Origin: Toxotes chatareus
Taxonomy: Eukaryota; Chordata; Actinopteri; Toxotidae
Direction of reading: 5' to 3'
Assembly: GCA_016801885.1 (NCBI GenBank)
Contig: CM028898.1
Coordinates: 11,506,858 to 11,570,857 of the forward strand
Length of the DNA stretch: 64,000 nt
The notes beneath the pieces were generated by a model. The model was given only the letters and a program-made list of their open reading frames with translations. It had not been told where the DNA came from and did no database searches. The position numbers were made by a program, and so were the translations under genes. Below are positions 1 to 10,660 of this stretch, piece by piece (position 1 is the first letter of the stretch; every line of letters begins with the position of its first letter).

Positions 1-1176
1 AACAAAAAAGTAAAACAGCTTGATAAAAATAAAACCGTAGTCTAATTATCAAAATGAATTCAATATCATTTTCTCTTACAAACGAGTACCCTTTATACAT
101 GATAAGCCACTGTTAGATACTTTCACAGGGCATACTTAAATCTTCAATCTCTAATATTCAGCATGGTGTAAAATATCATATAAAACTTATATGATCTCTC
201 TAATTCCGGAGGATGTTACAAGTATGAGTTGTAGGAGAGTGGAGGTAAGAGTCCTGATGTATTCATCATATCCATGGATGGAGACAGCAGCATGGACAGA
301 TGTGTTCGCTGTTCTGCACATACTACATTGGGAGTCTGCATATATGGGCAGTAAGTGTACAGTGTGTATGGTCAGAAGTATGAGTGGCACAAATTACAAA
401 CCTTAACCTAAACCTATGTTTGTTATGCTTACTCTAGCAAATGGGCTTTTAAGCCTAGCATAGTCTTCCAGTACTACTTGCCTGTCTGATAAAAGTAACA
501 ACTACCATGATTAACAACAAATATCTTCCTCCTGTAGGCTAACATGCTACCCTCAGTCCACTGAATACACCCACAATGTGCATGCATGCACAGGCACACC
601 ACAGATGCGCTCATCTTGATATGTTTAAAGTTTAGCTTGGGGTTGCAGTGGGGACAGATACAATTCATGCTTTGGCACTTTGCTTCTTTGATAGAATAAA
701 AACAGACTGGACATAAAAAGCACAGAATGCTTCCCTGGAGGGGGCATAAAAGGCCAGGGATAGGACTGACCCAGAGGGATGCAGCAATATGGGGGCAGGG
801 ATGGGGGCGGCGGCGGCGGAGGCTGAATGGGGTGGTAATGATGCCAGGCTGAACAAATTGCAAAGCAAAGGGAATGTGTTTTGTAGAACATGGAATTATC
901 GTGGCAGCAACATGGAGAGGAGATCAGAGAGAGTGAGATCCACTGGGAGTGATCTGCCACTCTCGGGACAGAAAACACGAAGCTCGGCTATGGCTACTGT
1001 GATGAGTTCAGCTGTAATACAAAGTAAAATAGAATGTAAAATAGGGCAACCATGTCTTACACAATGTCATAGGCATGGAGTACACACAAATATTCTGATA
1101 TAACAGAATAAGAGAAAATAAATGTGTATGTATGATTGTAAATACATGTTGCATGTGATGGTGAGTACATGCACAT

Positions 1177-1210
1177 GGGGGGGGGACTGGACAACCCAGT
1201 CTGACCCCCC
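1177..1210. repeat. G-run/C-run hairpin
   Basis: Nine G (1177-1185) run into ACTGG. After ACAAC comes CCAGTC, then TGA, then six C (1205-1210). GACTGG pairs with CCAGTC, and the G- and C-runs can extend the stem past a short bulge. A second C-run follows at 1213-1220. Confidence 0.55.
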
Positions 1211-2670
1211 GACCCCCCCCTCCCATTTTTCCTCTGCTCTTTTTGCCCTAAAACAGGACAACACAAATAAATAAATTAAAAGAGAAAAAAAAACCCAGCC
1301 TCAACTGCAATCTGTCCCATCTTTCAGCTTCAATTAAAAAAAAAAAAAATCTTTTTGTTCAACTTCATAACAAGACTTCAAGAGGGCCCCAAGACTCCGA
1401 TCCCACCACAGCTCTCGAGATGACTGGTAGAGCTGAATTCCATTAATTATGTGACCTACATATTCCAGTAGTTAATATTCCACACAAATGGATAGAGTAT
1501 ATATATTTGCCAATAATACAGAAGTGAGGCAAAACTTATAGATCGTACGGAATCAAAAGTTCCCTGCTCCAGATGCTTTTCTTGAGCCATGCACTTTGGT
1601 CTACTGGCTCATAACACTGTTTGCATGTTGGTTTATTGAGCCAAGCAAACAAGGAAAAAAACTCCCACTTTCCTGGGAATTATGCAAATAACTTTTGATT
1701 TTCCCATTAGCGAGGATGGCTTGCCCCTATCCATTTTCTGCCTATTAGTCATAAGAATAGATTTAATTTCCATTTCAGTAAAAGACCAACATTATAACAG
1801 GATTCAGAGAGTTGTACTTAGTTAGCTGTTATATTTGCGCTGAGCTTGACACAAGCAACTACTATGTAAGATCAGAGAAATGAACTTAGCTGCACATTAA
1901 GACAGCTTGTCAAAACACATCTGAAGAAAGGAAGTTTGTGTCTTGGTAACAGTGCAGCTGCATTAGCTTGTGAGCTACAGCACCATCCTCACCCCAGCTC
2001 ATGGGCTGATCTCTTAATCAGTGTCCAGAGTGTGCATGAGTCCTCTTCTGAAGGCTGAGGCTCTGTCCATCCTGCCTGCCCGTCACCACTGCCAGTTCCA
2101 GCCATGAATATGGAGCTGTTCTGTGGCTGGGAGCTTGCTTATGTTTTCTGTCTGATATCTAGGCCCCATTCCCATTTCAAAGGGAGGTCCACCCGGGGCC
2201 TTGACTTTCTGATCTGCCTGGCGACTGAGTCGACCACCTGCATGTGGGATCAGCTGCCAGCGAGAGCAGACAACCCCTCTGCTTCAAAATATACATTCTC
2301 CCCCCTTCGTCCTCCCTGCTTCATTGCCCTTCACTGTGCCCCCTCCTTCCGTGAAGCTGCCAGGAACCCCAGTGGTCCTAACTGGGTCTGGGGCAGCATC
2401 CCATTCCCAACTGTTCTGACCGTGGTGGGTGAGATGCTTGAGATGTTCAGTATAGGAGCAGAAAGGCTCATGGTACAGTCGCAGGGCCATTTTGTATTTG
2501 TGAGAAGCCATGTGTCAATGTGCCATGGAAACAACGGAGACCTTATAAAAAGGTCTGTGGCTTCTCTAATCAGATATAACGATCCACACTGTGAGCTGTA
2601 ATGCTTCACGGTGCTGTCTGCACCAAACCCATGTCCAACAAACTCGATCAAATTGAAGAGTAACGAAGGC

Positions 2671-2716
2671 CAATTAGTTTCCAGGAAAATCCACTGACTT
2701 TCCTGTCAGCTAATTG
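2671..2716. repeat. imperfect 18-bp inverted repeat with paired CAATTAG boxes
   Basis: CAATTAGTTTCCAGGAAA at 2671-2688 is complementary to TTTCCTGTCAGCTAATTG at 2699-2716 at 15 of 18 positions, with a 10-nt spacer. Each end carries a TAATTG-type homeodomain core. It sits in a non-repetitive stretch at about 2,640-2,880. Confidence 0.6.
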
Positions 2717-3012
2717 TTAGATATACAGTATAAATTATTTGACATCAGAGAGTCCATCTAATATCTATGAGCCCGGGGGGATTAAATCCTTGCTCATGTT
2801 TGTGGGCTTAGGTGTCCTTTATCTGCTATAAGGCTTGAATGATAAAAGATAAACACTCCCCTGATCCTATTTTACAGTTTGGTTTAGTTAACTCCCCAAA
2901 AAGCGTTTATTGTCAGTGGGGTAATCACCACTCCAAATGTACATGGGTTTAATGTTTTCTAAGACGAGTTTTTATTCTAAGATGTTAACGAGTACTACAC
3001 CTGCTTATGGGA

Positions 3013-3200
3013 TTAAAGGACCAGTGTGTAGGATTTAGGGTGATCTATTGGTAGAAATGGAACATAATATTCATAATTATGTCTTTATTAGTGTATAATC
3101 ACGTATCTCGGGTGATCCGGCATGTTTCTACAGTAGCCCAGAACAGACAAACCAAACCAGCATTTTCTCTTAACTCTAGGTGTTCATGTATCATATATTA
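3013..3200. mobile_element. truncated interspersed repeat with a percomorph-type terminal motif
   Basis: The segment opens with TTAAAGGACCAGTGTGTAGG and continues through ATTCATAATTATGTC, AGTGTATAATCAC and CATGTTTCTACAGTAGCCC. I recognise these from memory as successive parts of a short non-coding repeat abundant in percomorph fish genomes, normally ending in the inverted copy of the opening motif. No inverted copy is visible here, and the part between AATCAC and CATGTTTC is much shorter than I recall, so this looks like an internally deleted, right-truncated copy. It encodes nothing. The right boundary is approximate. Confidence 0.6.
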
Positions 3201-4118
3201 TGAAGACATCTACACTAAAAATCAACTTATTTTAATAAGGAATGCAACCAATTAAAGTTCAGCAAACTCTTGCAAGGCAATGTTGTTGCCAGATCTTTTC
3301 TTTGTGGTACAAGGGGGACTGGTGGTGAAACCAGGCACTATACGAAATGACAATAGATCATTTGATGATCATAGATATTAATATAATATCAGAATTGCCT
3401 CTCTGCCTCATTGGGATCACTGTGCCTGTCACGGTATAATTACAACCCAAAGGATTTCAGATGACTGAATTAAAAATTAACTAAGAGTGGATGCCCTGGA
3501 TGCCCACCACTAGACCACTGACATCCACTATATATGAACAGAGCTGACACGAGACAGAGGCTATGTTTGTGAGACTCATTATCAACCCACAACCCAGCCA
3601 ATAAATAGCACCTATAAACAGTGTTTTATACTAATTACCCTCATTGGCAGTGATGATTTTCACAGTCAGAAATGTGGAAAGATTAATTTTCAAACAAAGC
3701 AACAGTTATTTGAGATGTGTGTGTTTCTGAATGTTTCTTGCAATAAGTGATATTCGCAGAGTCTTTAAGTTAATTGGCTTTCTTGAACCCTGACAGCCAG
3801 CTTAATGAGTGTCTAATTGTTTCTCAGCTGGGGTGATATCCGCTAGACCATAAAGGCACTTCAAGAAGAGGTGTGACTTAAAACAAACTACATCAACAAT
3901 GAAAACGCTTGTCTGGTATGGATCAAGGCCATAGTGTTGACTAGTCCTAATCAACTTAAAATTGCTGCTGTGCTTGCTACTGAAGTTCAATAGGAAAAAA
4001 CACAATATATTTCTCTGTGGTACTGATGTAAAACAATTGCCCAAAACTCTTGGCTTGAACAAAAACAAAACACTGGCTTTCAAATTTAGCTAATTGCTGC
4101 ATTCCAACAAAAAGAAAA

Positions 4119-4143
4119 CACACACACACACACACATACACAC
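4119..4143. repeat. (CA)n microsatellite
   Basis: CA tract, with one CATA interruption near its right end, followed by an AAAT-type tract to about 4,165. In the vti1a transcript it is a UG repeat, the type bound by TDP-43 and CELF proteins. Confidence 0.93.
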
Positions 4144-4215
4144 ACGTAAATAAATAAATAAAATTAAACAAAAAATGCAATATTAATCAACCTATACATG
4201 AGTATCTGTGTCGAT

Positions 4216-4238
4216 CCTAGCTTGTGACACAAGCTAGG
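4216..4238. repeat. 23-bp odd palindrome
   Basis: Arms CCTAGCTTGTG (4216-4226) and CACAAGCTAGG (4228-4238) are perfectly complementary around a single central A. It is not part of a longer inverted repeat that I can see. Confidence 0.8.
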
Positions 4239-6263
4239 CAGAGATTACAATAGATATAAATATATGTGATATAGAATAAATATAATAGTAGAGGTTTACT
4301 TCACTCACCTATGTGTAAAAGTCCTTTACATACTGTTGGAAGAGTTAAAGCACTGCACTACTCTACAGATGCTACAGGGAATGACAAAGGAACCACCCCC
4401 CTCTCTACAGTGTAAAGAAACTACAATTGCTTTGACATTGCACACAAATAAACAATTAATCAAAAGGAAGAAAATCAGGGGGGCAAATAATTAAATGAAT
4501 GGGGAAATGAGGAAGAATTGCCTAACATGGGGTGGGGGTGGGATATCATTGAACCATCCTGAACTTACTTTTTGCTCTCAGTTCTCTATCTCTGGTTATA
4601 AATGACTTCACATTTGACGTTTCCAGCCCACAACCTTACAACAAAACACACTTTCTTTTATTCAAACACTGAAGAAACTGAAAGAAAAAAAAATGACTTT
4701 TTGTTAAAGAAAGACGGGGGGCGTATGTTGTGCTGCTCCTATCAAGCAGAAAGGCGGGTGGTAGTCGAAGAGGCTCGCAGCCGGGCCCCACTTTGGAAAG
4801 CCCTCATAAATCCTGATTTGAGCGGGGTGCTAACCAGAGGAGGTAAGGCACGTCAAGAGAGGGGGCTGGAGAGGGTGGTGGAGGCGGTGGCAGCTTGCCT
4901 CTTAAAATGCTACGTCTGATTAAGTCTTCCCATTAGGTGACAGCTGAACTTTAACATTAATATGATAATATTGAAATAAGTGTGTGTTATTTACTTCAGC
5001 TCCAGAGGGGGGCGGAGGGAAGAAGAGAGGGAAGGAGGAGGGAATGATGAATGATTTCTGGACAGCTCTGGGTGACATGCCAGGCGAGCTGACCCCCCCA
5101 CCCACCCACCCAGCAATCCTCCTCCTCTTCCCATAATCAGACTTGACAAAATGGAGACATATGCAGAAATATTGGTTACAGTCGGCATCACAGCCCTTCT
5201 CAGGCCTTCCCTCTCTAGTAACTGCTGGCCGCCCTGTGAGCCGCCCTCTAAATTGTCTACGGGCACTGAAGCATCTATTTCAATTGGCACTTCCTTCCTG
5301 GACCCAGGATTTTACATTTAGTCTGTGTCATTTACATATTACTCTTAATCAAAATCCACAGTGGGCGACAGGGAGAGGGAAAAAAAGAAAAAACAAGAAA
5401 GAGGGAGCGAGAAACAAAACCGTGGCGTCACGGTTCAGGGGTAGGCACACAGGCACTTTATGAAATGGAGATGTGACAAGACATTACGGTACGTGTGTGT
5501 GTGTGTGCGTTTGTGTGACTGTGTGCATGTGTGTGTGTATTAGGAGACAGTGCACGAGATAATGCAAAGACTATTGAAATATTTGCATGTGTTTGTGTGA
5601 TTGTTGCAGGCTGCCTTGTGCATGAACTAGCAAGCAAGAGAGACAAAGACCGCAAGTTGAATACGGGTTGTAATATGGGAGGAAAAACAAAGGCAAACAG
5701 AAGACAAGAATGGAGACACGTACAGTGTGCACTTGTCTTTTTCAGTTTTTTTCTGCGGGATGTTATGCAGGGCTACCCTTTTCTCAGTCAACCCAGGCAC
5801 TTAACATCAACACCACTGCATGCACCAGAACAGTCATTCACACACACTGTTAGTTTAATTGGTTGGTTAGCATCATACTGATGAAACATTTTGTACAACT
5901 AATCAGAATTATTAGAATCATAATTGAAGAAATTCACAAAGAAAACATGACCCTCAAAATTTTATGAATTGATCATACTGCTGGATAAGTACCCAAATAA
6001 GGTAAGAGTTTTGTGTTAATTCATCCATTCATTCATAAATCCATTCATTGTTTCATTTATTTATATATACATCCCCACCTGTGTTCTTTGGAAAAGCAAT
6101 ACAGTGAAAAGCAGTATGGCCAACAGCAACACAGTGTTAAATACCAATTACAAATGGACCAAAAAAGTTTCAAACTTTATCAGACGATGATGAAGCTCAC
6201 AGCACTGTTAGAGCATGACACATACAGAGAGTTGCAGAAACAATGTCCCTACCTGCCTCTTAC

Positions 6264-6325
6264 CTTCTCAGCATGCCGGTAAGGATGCGAGAACTCTTGC
6301 CCAGGTTGGCGTCTGTTTCTCTCAG
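6264..6325 (-). CDS. vti1a: vti1a exon, C-terminal end of the SNARE helix
   Basis: This is a 62-nt exon of 20 codons plus two bases, encoding LRETDANLGKSSRILTGMLR and the first two bases of one more Arg codon (phase 2 donor). This is the membrane-proximal end of the SNARE motif, identical in sequence to the human protein as I recall it. The acceptor is CTCCCCAG and the donor AAG|GTAAGAGG. The donor overlaps a built-in stop: unspliced, the frame reads AGG TAA, so retention of the next intron would end the protein right before the membrane anchor. The following exon should start with the rest of the Arg codon and encode IIQNR-type sequence and the single membrane span. It was not seen in the remaining 6,263 bases. 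Confidence 0.96.
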
Positions 6326-8466
6326 CTGGGGAGACAGAACCGGTGAAAGACAGGATTTAGTTTCCATTCTAATCCAACAGCTCTCAAGGATATTAAGCAC
6401 AGACTATAAAGACACAAGTAAGGTCAAAATTAAAAAAAATATTACTCTGTCAACTCCTCCCCTGACTTCAAAATACACTGTTATTAAAAAAAAAAAATTG
6501 ACCATCTCATTATAAACTTGTGCACCTTGCTCAACAGCAATTTGAAAAAGACACCCCTAAAGTTTGATACTTTATCTTTCAGCCCAAAGATGAATGAAGA
6601 TGAATCAGAGAGCCTTTGATTTGAAGCTTGCTTTTTTACCTTAGGGTTTCTGGTTTACCTATCTAGAGACAGCCCACTACTAAACCACCCTTCTAAACAT
6701 ACTTTTAGAGCTACTTTAAAAAGCTGCTAGACCTACCAAAACATAAATAGCTCCACTATGCATAAAATCGATGTTTGCTTATAAGTTTAAGATCTCCCAC
6801 TCTATGAACTACAGCTACCGTGAGCTGTTTTTTTTCCCTGATCAATAGAAAACCTTTGTAACTTAAAAGAAGTCGTCAACAGCAGATTCCCACTTAGGAT
6901 GACATGTTACTCTAATGGCTGCTCATCTTGTTTCAGAGCAAACATTAGAATGGGGTAGAAAAAAAAGAGTGAGAAGGGTCCTTTACTTTACTGCAAGCAT
7001 AGGGAGTTGTTGAAGGCACACTTGAAATAATGATCATGGCTATCCAGGGCTAATTGCCTTGGATATTTTCCTTTTTCTTGCTCCATCCTCTCTCTTTTCT
7101 TTCCCTCTGCCTTTTCTTTCCTCAGGGGTCATAGGAATGTTTTCACTCCACTCTCTTTATCTGGTGTAGGGATGTTCACAGAGAAGGGAATTGGCAGAGA
7201 CGCTGCCAACAAGATATGAGTGTGACTGCAAAAAAATGCTGACACTGCACTGAGCGAGCTGCCACTAACGTCTACCTGTAGTCGCATTTCTAGGGGATGA
7301 TGCGGGAGTGTGGGGAAGAGTCATTGCAGAGAGTTTCTCTCTAGAGTCAGCAGGGAGTCATTCATCTTCATCCCTCTCTGAGATAATCACTGCTTTTCCA
7401 ATAAAGTCATTCCCACTCAGTATGTTTTCATCAGTGTATTATATTGTCTTCTATTCTATTTTTAATTCCTCACGTTTACATCTCTTCTTTCAGCCACCCT
7501 CTTCTCTAAAATGGTTCAGCATCACTCTTTTTCCTGTTCGTTCTTGCTGTCATCTCTCTTGCCTGCAATACACCCTCTCTTCCTACCCCTCCTTTACTGC
7601 TACTTTCTTCCTCTTTCTTCCATCTTTCCTTCCTACCCTCTGGCAGCCTGGGCTGGTGCGATGCAGGTTGCAAGAGCCAAGGATACATGTGGTACAGGGT
7701 AGGAGGTGGGGGACCTGGGGTTTGGGCCCTCTGGCAAAGACAACAAGTCCTGCAGTTGCCTGATGTCTGCCTCTACCCACAGATCTGTCCCCTAGATACT
7801 TCACACTTTCTCCCAAAATACATCTCTTTCTGAATCATTCCTTCTTTCCGTTCCTCTCCCTCTCTCCACAGCCTCTCACCAAATCGCATGCTTTCCTCCT
7901 TAACCTGAAATGGAAACCAACTGATATTTCAGTGCAGCTGACTGTCTAAATTTAACTGTGGTTGCCTGTATAGGGGGATAAAGGGAGGAAGGTGTTTCTC
8001 CGACCATTTATCTTCCATGTACAGCTCCAAAGCAGAACATTTGCCATAGATACCCTGGGTCAATGGGATTAAACTACATCCATATTCTGATCCACATCCT
8101 TTCAATCTATTAAGTGCCATTTTTTAGCATTAAAGTTTGTAAGCTAACTGAGCATGACGAAGCCCCACAATACGTCTTTCCCTTAAATCAATAGTATGAG
8201 GTTATCCTAACAGCTGGCTCTGAATATATAGCTTGTTTTGGTCAGTTCTACTCAGTTAGGGAAGAGAGGCTAAACAGCAGGCTAGCAGCTATGTTTGCCC
8301 TATGTGTGCCCTCAAATTATTTAATACAAGGTGTGTAATTTACAGATGTATGATCATGAAATGCAAAGTCCATGCGATAAAGAGAGAAGTTGTGCACTTG
8401 ATCAAGAGGGAGAGGAGGGAACAAATTTAGAAGCCTGAGAGTATGATTTGGTCATTTAAGGGCAAG

Positions 8467-8634
8467 AATTATTCATTTGGAGGAACAAATGAATAATTTG
8501 GGTACCCAAATTGCTTATTTTGTTTTCTGAAATTAGCTATTCCTACTCTCAAATCAATAATTTTATACACTTGAATTATTGATTCAAAGATATGAATTAC
8601 TAATTTTAGGGGGTGATTATTAAAACTCACCCCC
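8467..8634. repeat. cluster of four inverted repeats
   Basis: Four perfect inverted repeats sit in 168 bp. (1) AATTATTCATTTG at 8467-8479 pairs with 8486-8498 across a 6-nt loop. (2) AATTTGGGTACCCAAATT at 8495-8512 is an 18-bp perfect palindrome overlapping the end of the first. (3) AATCAATAATT at 8552-8562 pairs with 8574-8584. (4) GGGGGTGA at 8609-8616 pairs with 8627-8634. Such a cluster could be the remnant of a fold-back element or a cruciform-prone site. I recognise no repeat family. Confidence 0.6.
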
Positions 8635-8814
8635 CTGCTACCTGTCAGACTCTCTATCAGTTAGCCTGGAGAACCATTAAATCACTCTCCACAATCCACT
8701 CTGGGTTTCAGAGTTAGGAGCATACTGCTTTGACCCAGTATTGAAACCTTCCATTGACTTCTATTTGTACCATAAAAGCAAAACAAAAGGCCACACCTCC
8801 TGCTGAGCATAGGG

Positions 8815-8817
<3 letters not shown>

Positions 8818-8858
<41 letters not shown>
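8818..8858. repeat. (TG)20 microsatellite
   Basis: Uninterrupted TG tract of 41 bp, just right of the hairpin cluster. Confidence 0.97.
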
Positions 8859-8862
<4 letters not shown>

Positions 8863-9100
8863 AGGTGTACATTTGTGTGTGTCTGCATGTCCATGTGTTG
8901 GCATTTTTCGCTAAAACTGTAACTCCTTTTCCTCCCATCTCTTTAATGCAAAAAAAGCTGCTAACCAGGCCTCCCACCCCATGTCTTTACATCTTTGCTT
9001 CTTTTTACTTTACTTTTGCCCCACAAACTGCCTTTAAAGCCCTCTGAGTGTGTGTGTTTGGGAGGGGGGAGTTGAGCAAAGAAGACTCATGGGAAGAAGG

Positions 9101-9118
9101 GAGAGAGAGAGAGAGAGA
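9101..9118. repeat. (GA)n microsatellite
   Basis: 18-bp GA tract, followed by further purine-rich sequence to about 9,138. Confidence 0.9.
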
Positions 9119-9879
9119 AAGCAAAAGAAAGAGAGAGCAGGTACTCTCAGTAGACACTGTGGACCGTTTTGAAAGGAGATGTTTGATTTCCTTTGAAATC
9201 GCCTGTGCGAGGCCCACTGCCATGTTGTGATCTTTAAGCATTCTGCGTTGAGGGGGCCGACAGGGCTGGGCCCCCTTCCTGTGTTTGGTCTTTTCTGTCT
9301 CTGCCTACCTGTCTGTTTGGCTGGCTGGGTGTGAGGAGGGGCAGTGCTAAGGGCCGGGGGTGGGGGGGTTGACTCTCTGAGGGAAAGTGAGAAGGAGAGA
9401 GGGAAACCGGAGAGGAGTGCTGAGAAGTAAAGGAGGGTGGGTGAGGAAGGATGGCAGCTGGCAAAGTTAACACCATTCAGGTGAGAGGAAGGGGAAGAAT
9501 CGTGGAGAAAGGTGTGCAGGTACCAACAATATGTAAACACCAGCATGCACATTCCACTTCATGTGATGTGCTCAGCTTTTTATTATTTTCAAATTCAAAT
9601 TGTGAGGCGAATGAAAAGATCTACTTGAATGCAGTGTTATCAATAAATAAGCACATTAGGTATCTTGTAAATACAGTTCTGCTGAAGTCGAAGCATACCC
9701 ATGACAGTGTGTGTGCTGTGTTTTGTGTGTATAGACTTGCATCTGCATGTTTACTTAAACCAAACTCAAACCAGAATGTTGTCAGTGTTGTTAACCAGTT
9801 GTAAACACCTTTATGGTCTCACAAGCAGTTGTTAAAATAGACAGACATGAGTGTGTGCAGGTGGCATGTGTGCACTCAC

Positions 9880-9950
9880 TCTTTCTCTGGCTCTCTGGAT
9901 CTTCTCACGGTCAGTGTGCAGGTTGGCAAGAATCTCCTGACCCACTTGTT
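9880..9950 (-). CDS. vti1a: vti1a exon, central SNARE helix including the zero layer
   Basis: This is a 71-nt exon: two bases completing a Glu codon, then 23 codons. It reads (E)QVGQEILANLHTDREKIQ followed by RARER, the core of the Vti1a Qb-SNARE helix. By heptad spacing back from the following Ile, Ala and Leu layers, the central ionic layer falls on the Asp of TDREKI, where most Q-SNAREs have Gln. Asp here also occurs in mammalian Vti1 proteins as I recall them, so it is a family trait and not damage. The acceptor is CTTCTCTTGCAG and the donor AGA|GTGAGT, phase 0. Differences from mammals (V for I in EQVGQ, I for M in QEIL, AN for EN, HT for SH) are conservative and fit a fish orthologue. 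Confidence 0.96.
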
Positions 9951-10401
9951 CTGCAAGAGAAGCAGACAGAAGATGATGATAATATTTCCACCATTTACAA
10001 AATTAATAGCAAAAACATTCAGGTTAACATGAAATAAATGAGTCAAAGAAGAGCAGGAAATGATATACTTGGAAACATTTCCATGTCGTTGTAAATCCCA
10101 ACATGGTCTCTAGTGATTTTTACTCTCTTTTGGACCAGTGATGTCTCAGCTGTATTAAAAAAACGTTATTCTCCGTCTTTCTGTCTCTTTCAACTACGTC
10201 TTACCATCATGACTAAGGTGGAAATAATGTGATATTTTTCACCTGGATTTACTCAGTGAACCTTTTTAATGGAAAGAGCATGCATTCTCAATATAGCCAT
10301 TGTGCAATATTTTGTACACTAACTGTACAGTGTACAGAGACAACACAGGATAGAGGTAGCATCAGGCTGGCAGACAGTAGAATATTGTATCTATGGGAAG
10401 T

Positions 10402-10425
10402 GTTTTTTTTTTTTTTTTTTTTTTT
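10402..10425. repeat. T homopolymer
   Basis: 24 T in a row. Other long A/T runs are at 17860-17878, 24547-24565, 34371-34387, 35127-35149 and 56431-56448. Confidence 0.95.
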
Positions 10426-10479
10426 AAACCTTCTTAAAAAGCTGAAGTAAACAGACAAGAAGCTCTAGACAACAATACC

Positions 10480-10660
10480 CGAGCATCCAGTCTGCCAGTG
10501 GGGTCCACTCAGCCAATGCAATATTCATTAAGCCATTCTTTTTTAAATGCCTCTCGTCAGTTGTAGATGTAAACACATTAACGCACAGTTATAAAACATC
10601 CCTGACAAGGCACCTGACAAGCTCGTCAGTGGCCACTGTCATTTTCCTGTCCCCTGGGTT
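10480..10660. promoter_or_regulatory. candidate regulatory stretch with repeated TGACA motifs
   Basis: CCTGACAAGG and CCTGACAAGC are followed by CACTGTCATT, giving three TGACA (MEIS/TGIF-type) sites in about 40 bp. A forkhead-like GTAAACA lies about 30 bp before the first. The DNA is non-repetitive. Confidence 0.25.

Larger units (their letters stand above)
1..6263 (-). other. vti1a: vti1a intron downstream of the SNARE exon (partial)
   Basis: No coding exon was found here on either strand, including no match to the expected anchor-exon start. Landmarks are a G-run/C-run hairpin at 1177-1210, an imperfect 18-bp inverted repeat at 2671-2716, a truncated interspersed repeat from 3013, a CA repeat at 4119-4143, a 23-bp palindrome at 4216-4238, an interrupted GT-rich stretch at about 5490-5540, and a degenerate CATT/ATTC repeat at about 6018-6060. 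The stretch at about 5,030-5,350 is non-repetitive and moderately GC-rich and could be regulatory, but nothing specific marks it. Open frames such as 2104-2601 (+) and 474-863 (-) encode low-complexity peptides with no recognisable family. Confidence 0.85.
6326..9879 (-). other. vti1a: vti1a intron, 3.6 kb
   Basis: This is a complete intron of 3,554 nt with GT at its start (9879-9878) and AG at its end (6327-6326). It contains a pyrimidine-rich zone at about 7,430-7,640 on the plus strand (purine-rich in the transcript), a cluster of hairpins at 8467-8634, a 41-bp TG repeat at 8818-8858 and a GA repeat at 9101-9118. The open frames here (for example 7308-7763 plus, 9034-9552 minus) follow the pyrimidine tracts and microsatellites and look spurious. 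Confidence 0.85.

Noticed and set aside
2104..2601. 165-codon plus-strand open frame
   Set aside because: The peptide matches no family I know, there is no promoter, splice or polyadenylation context, and similar frames are expected by chance in 64 kb.
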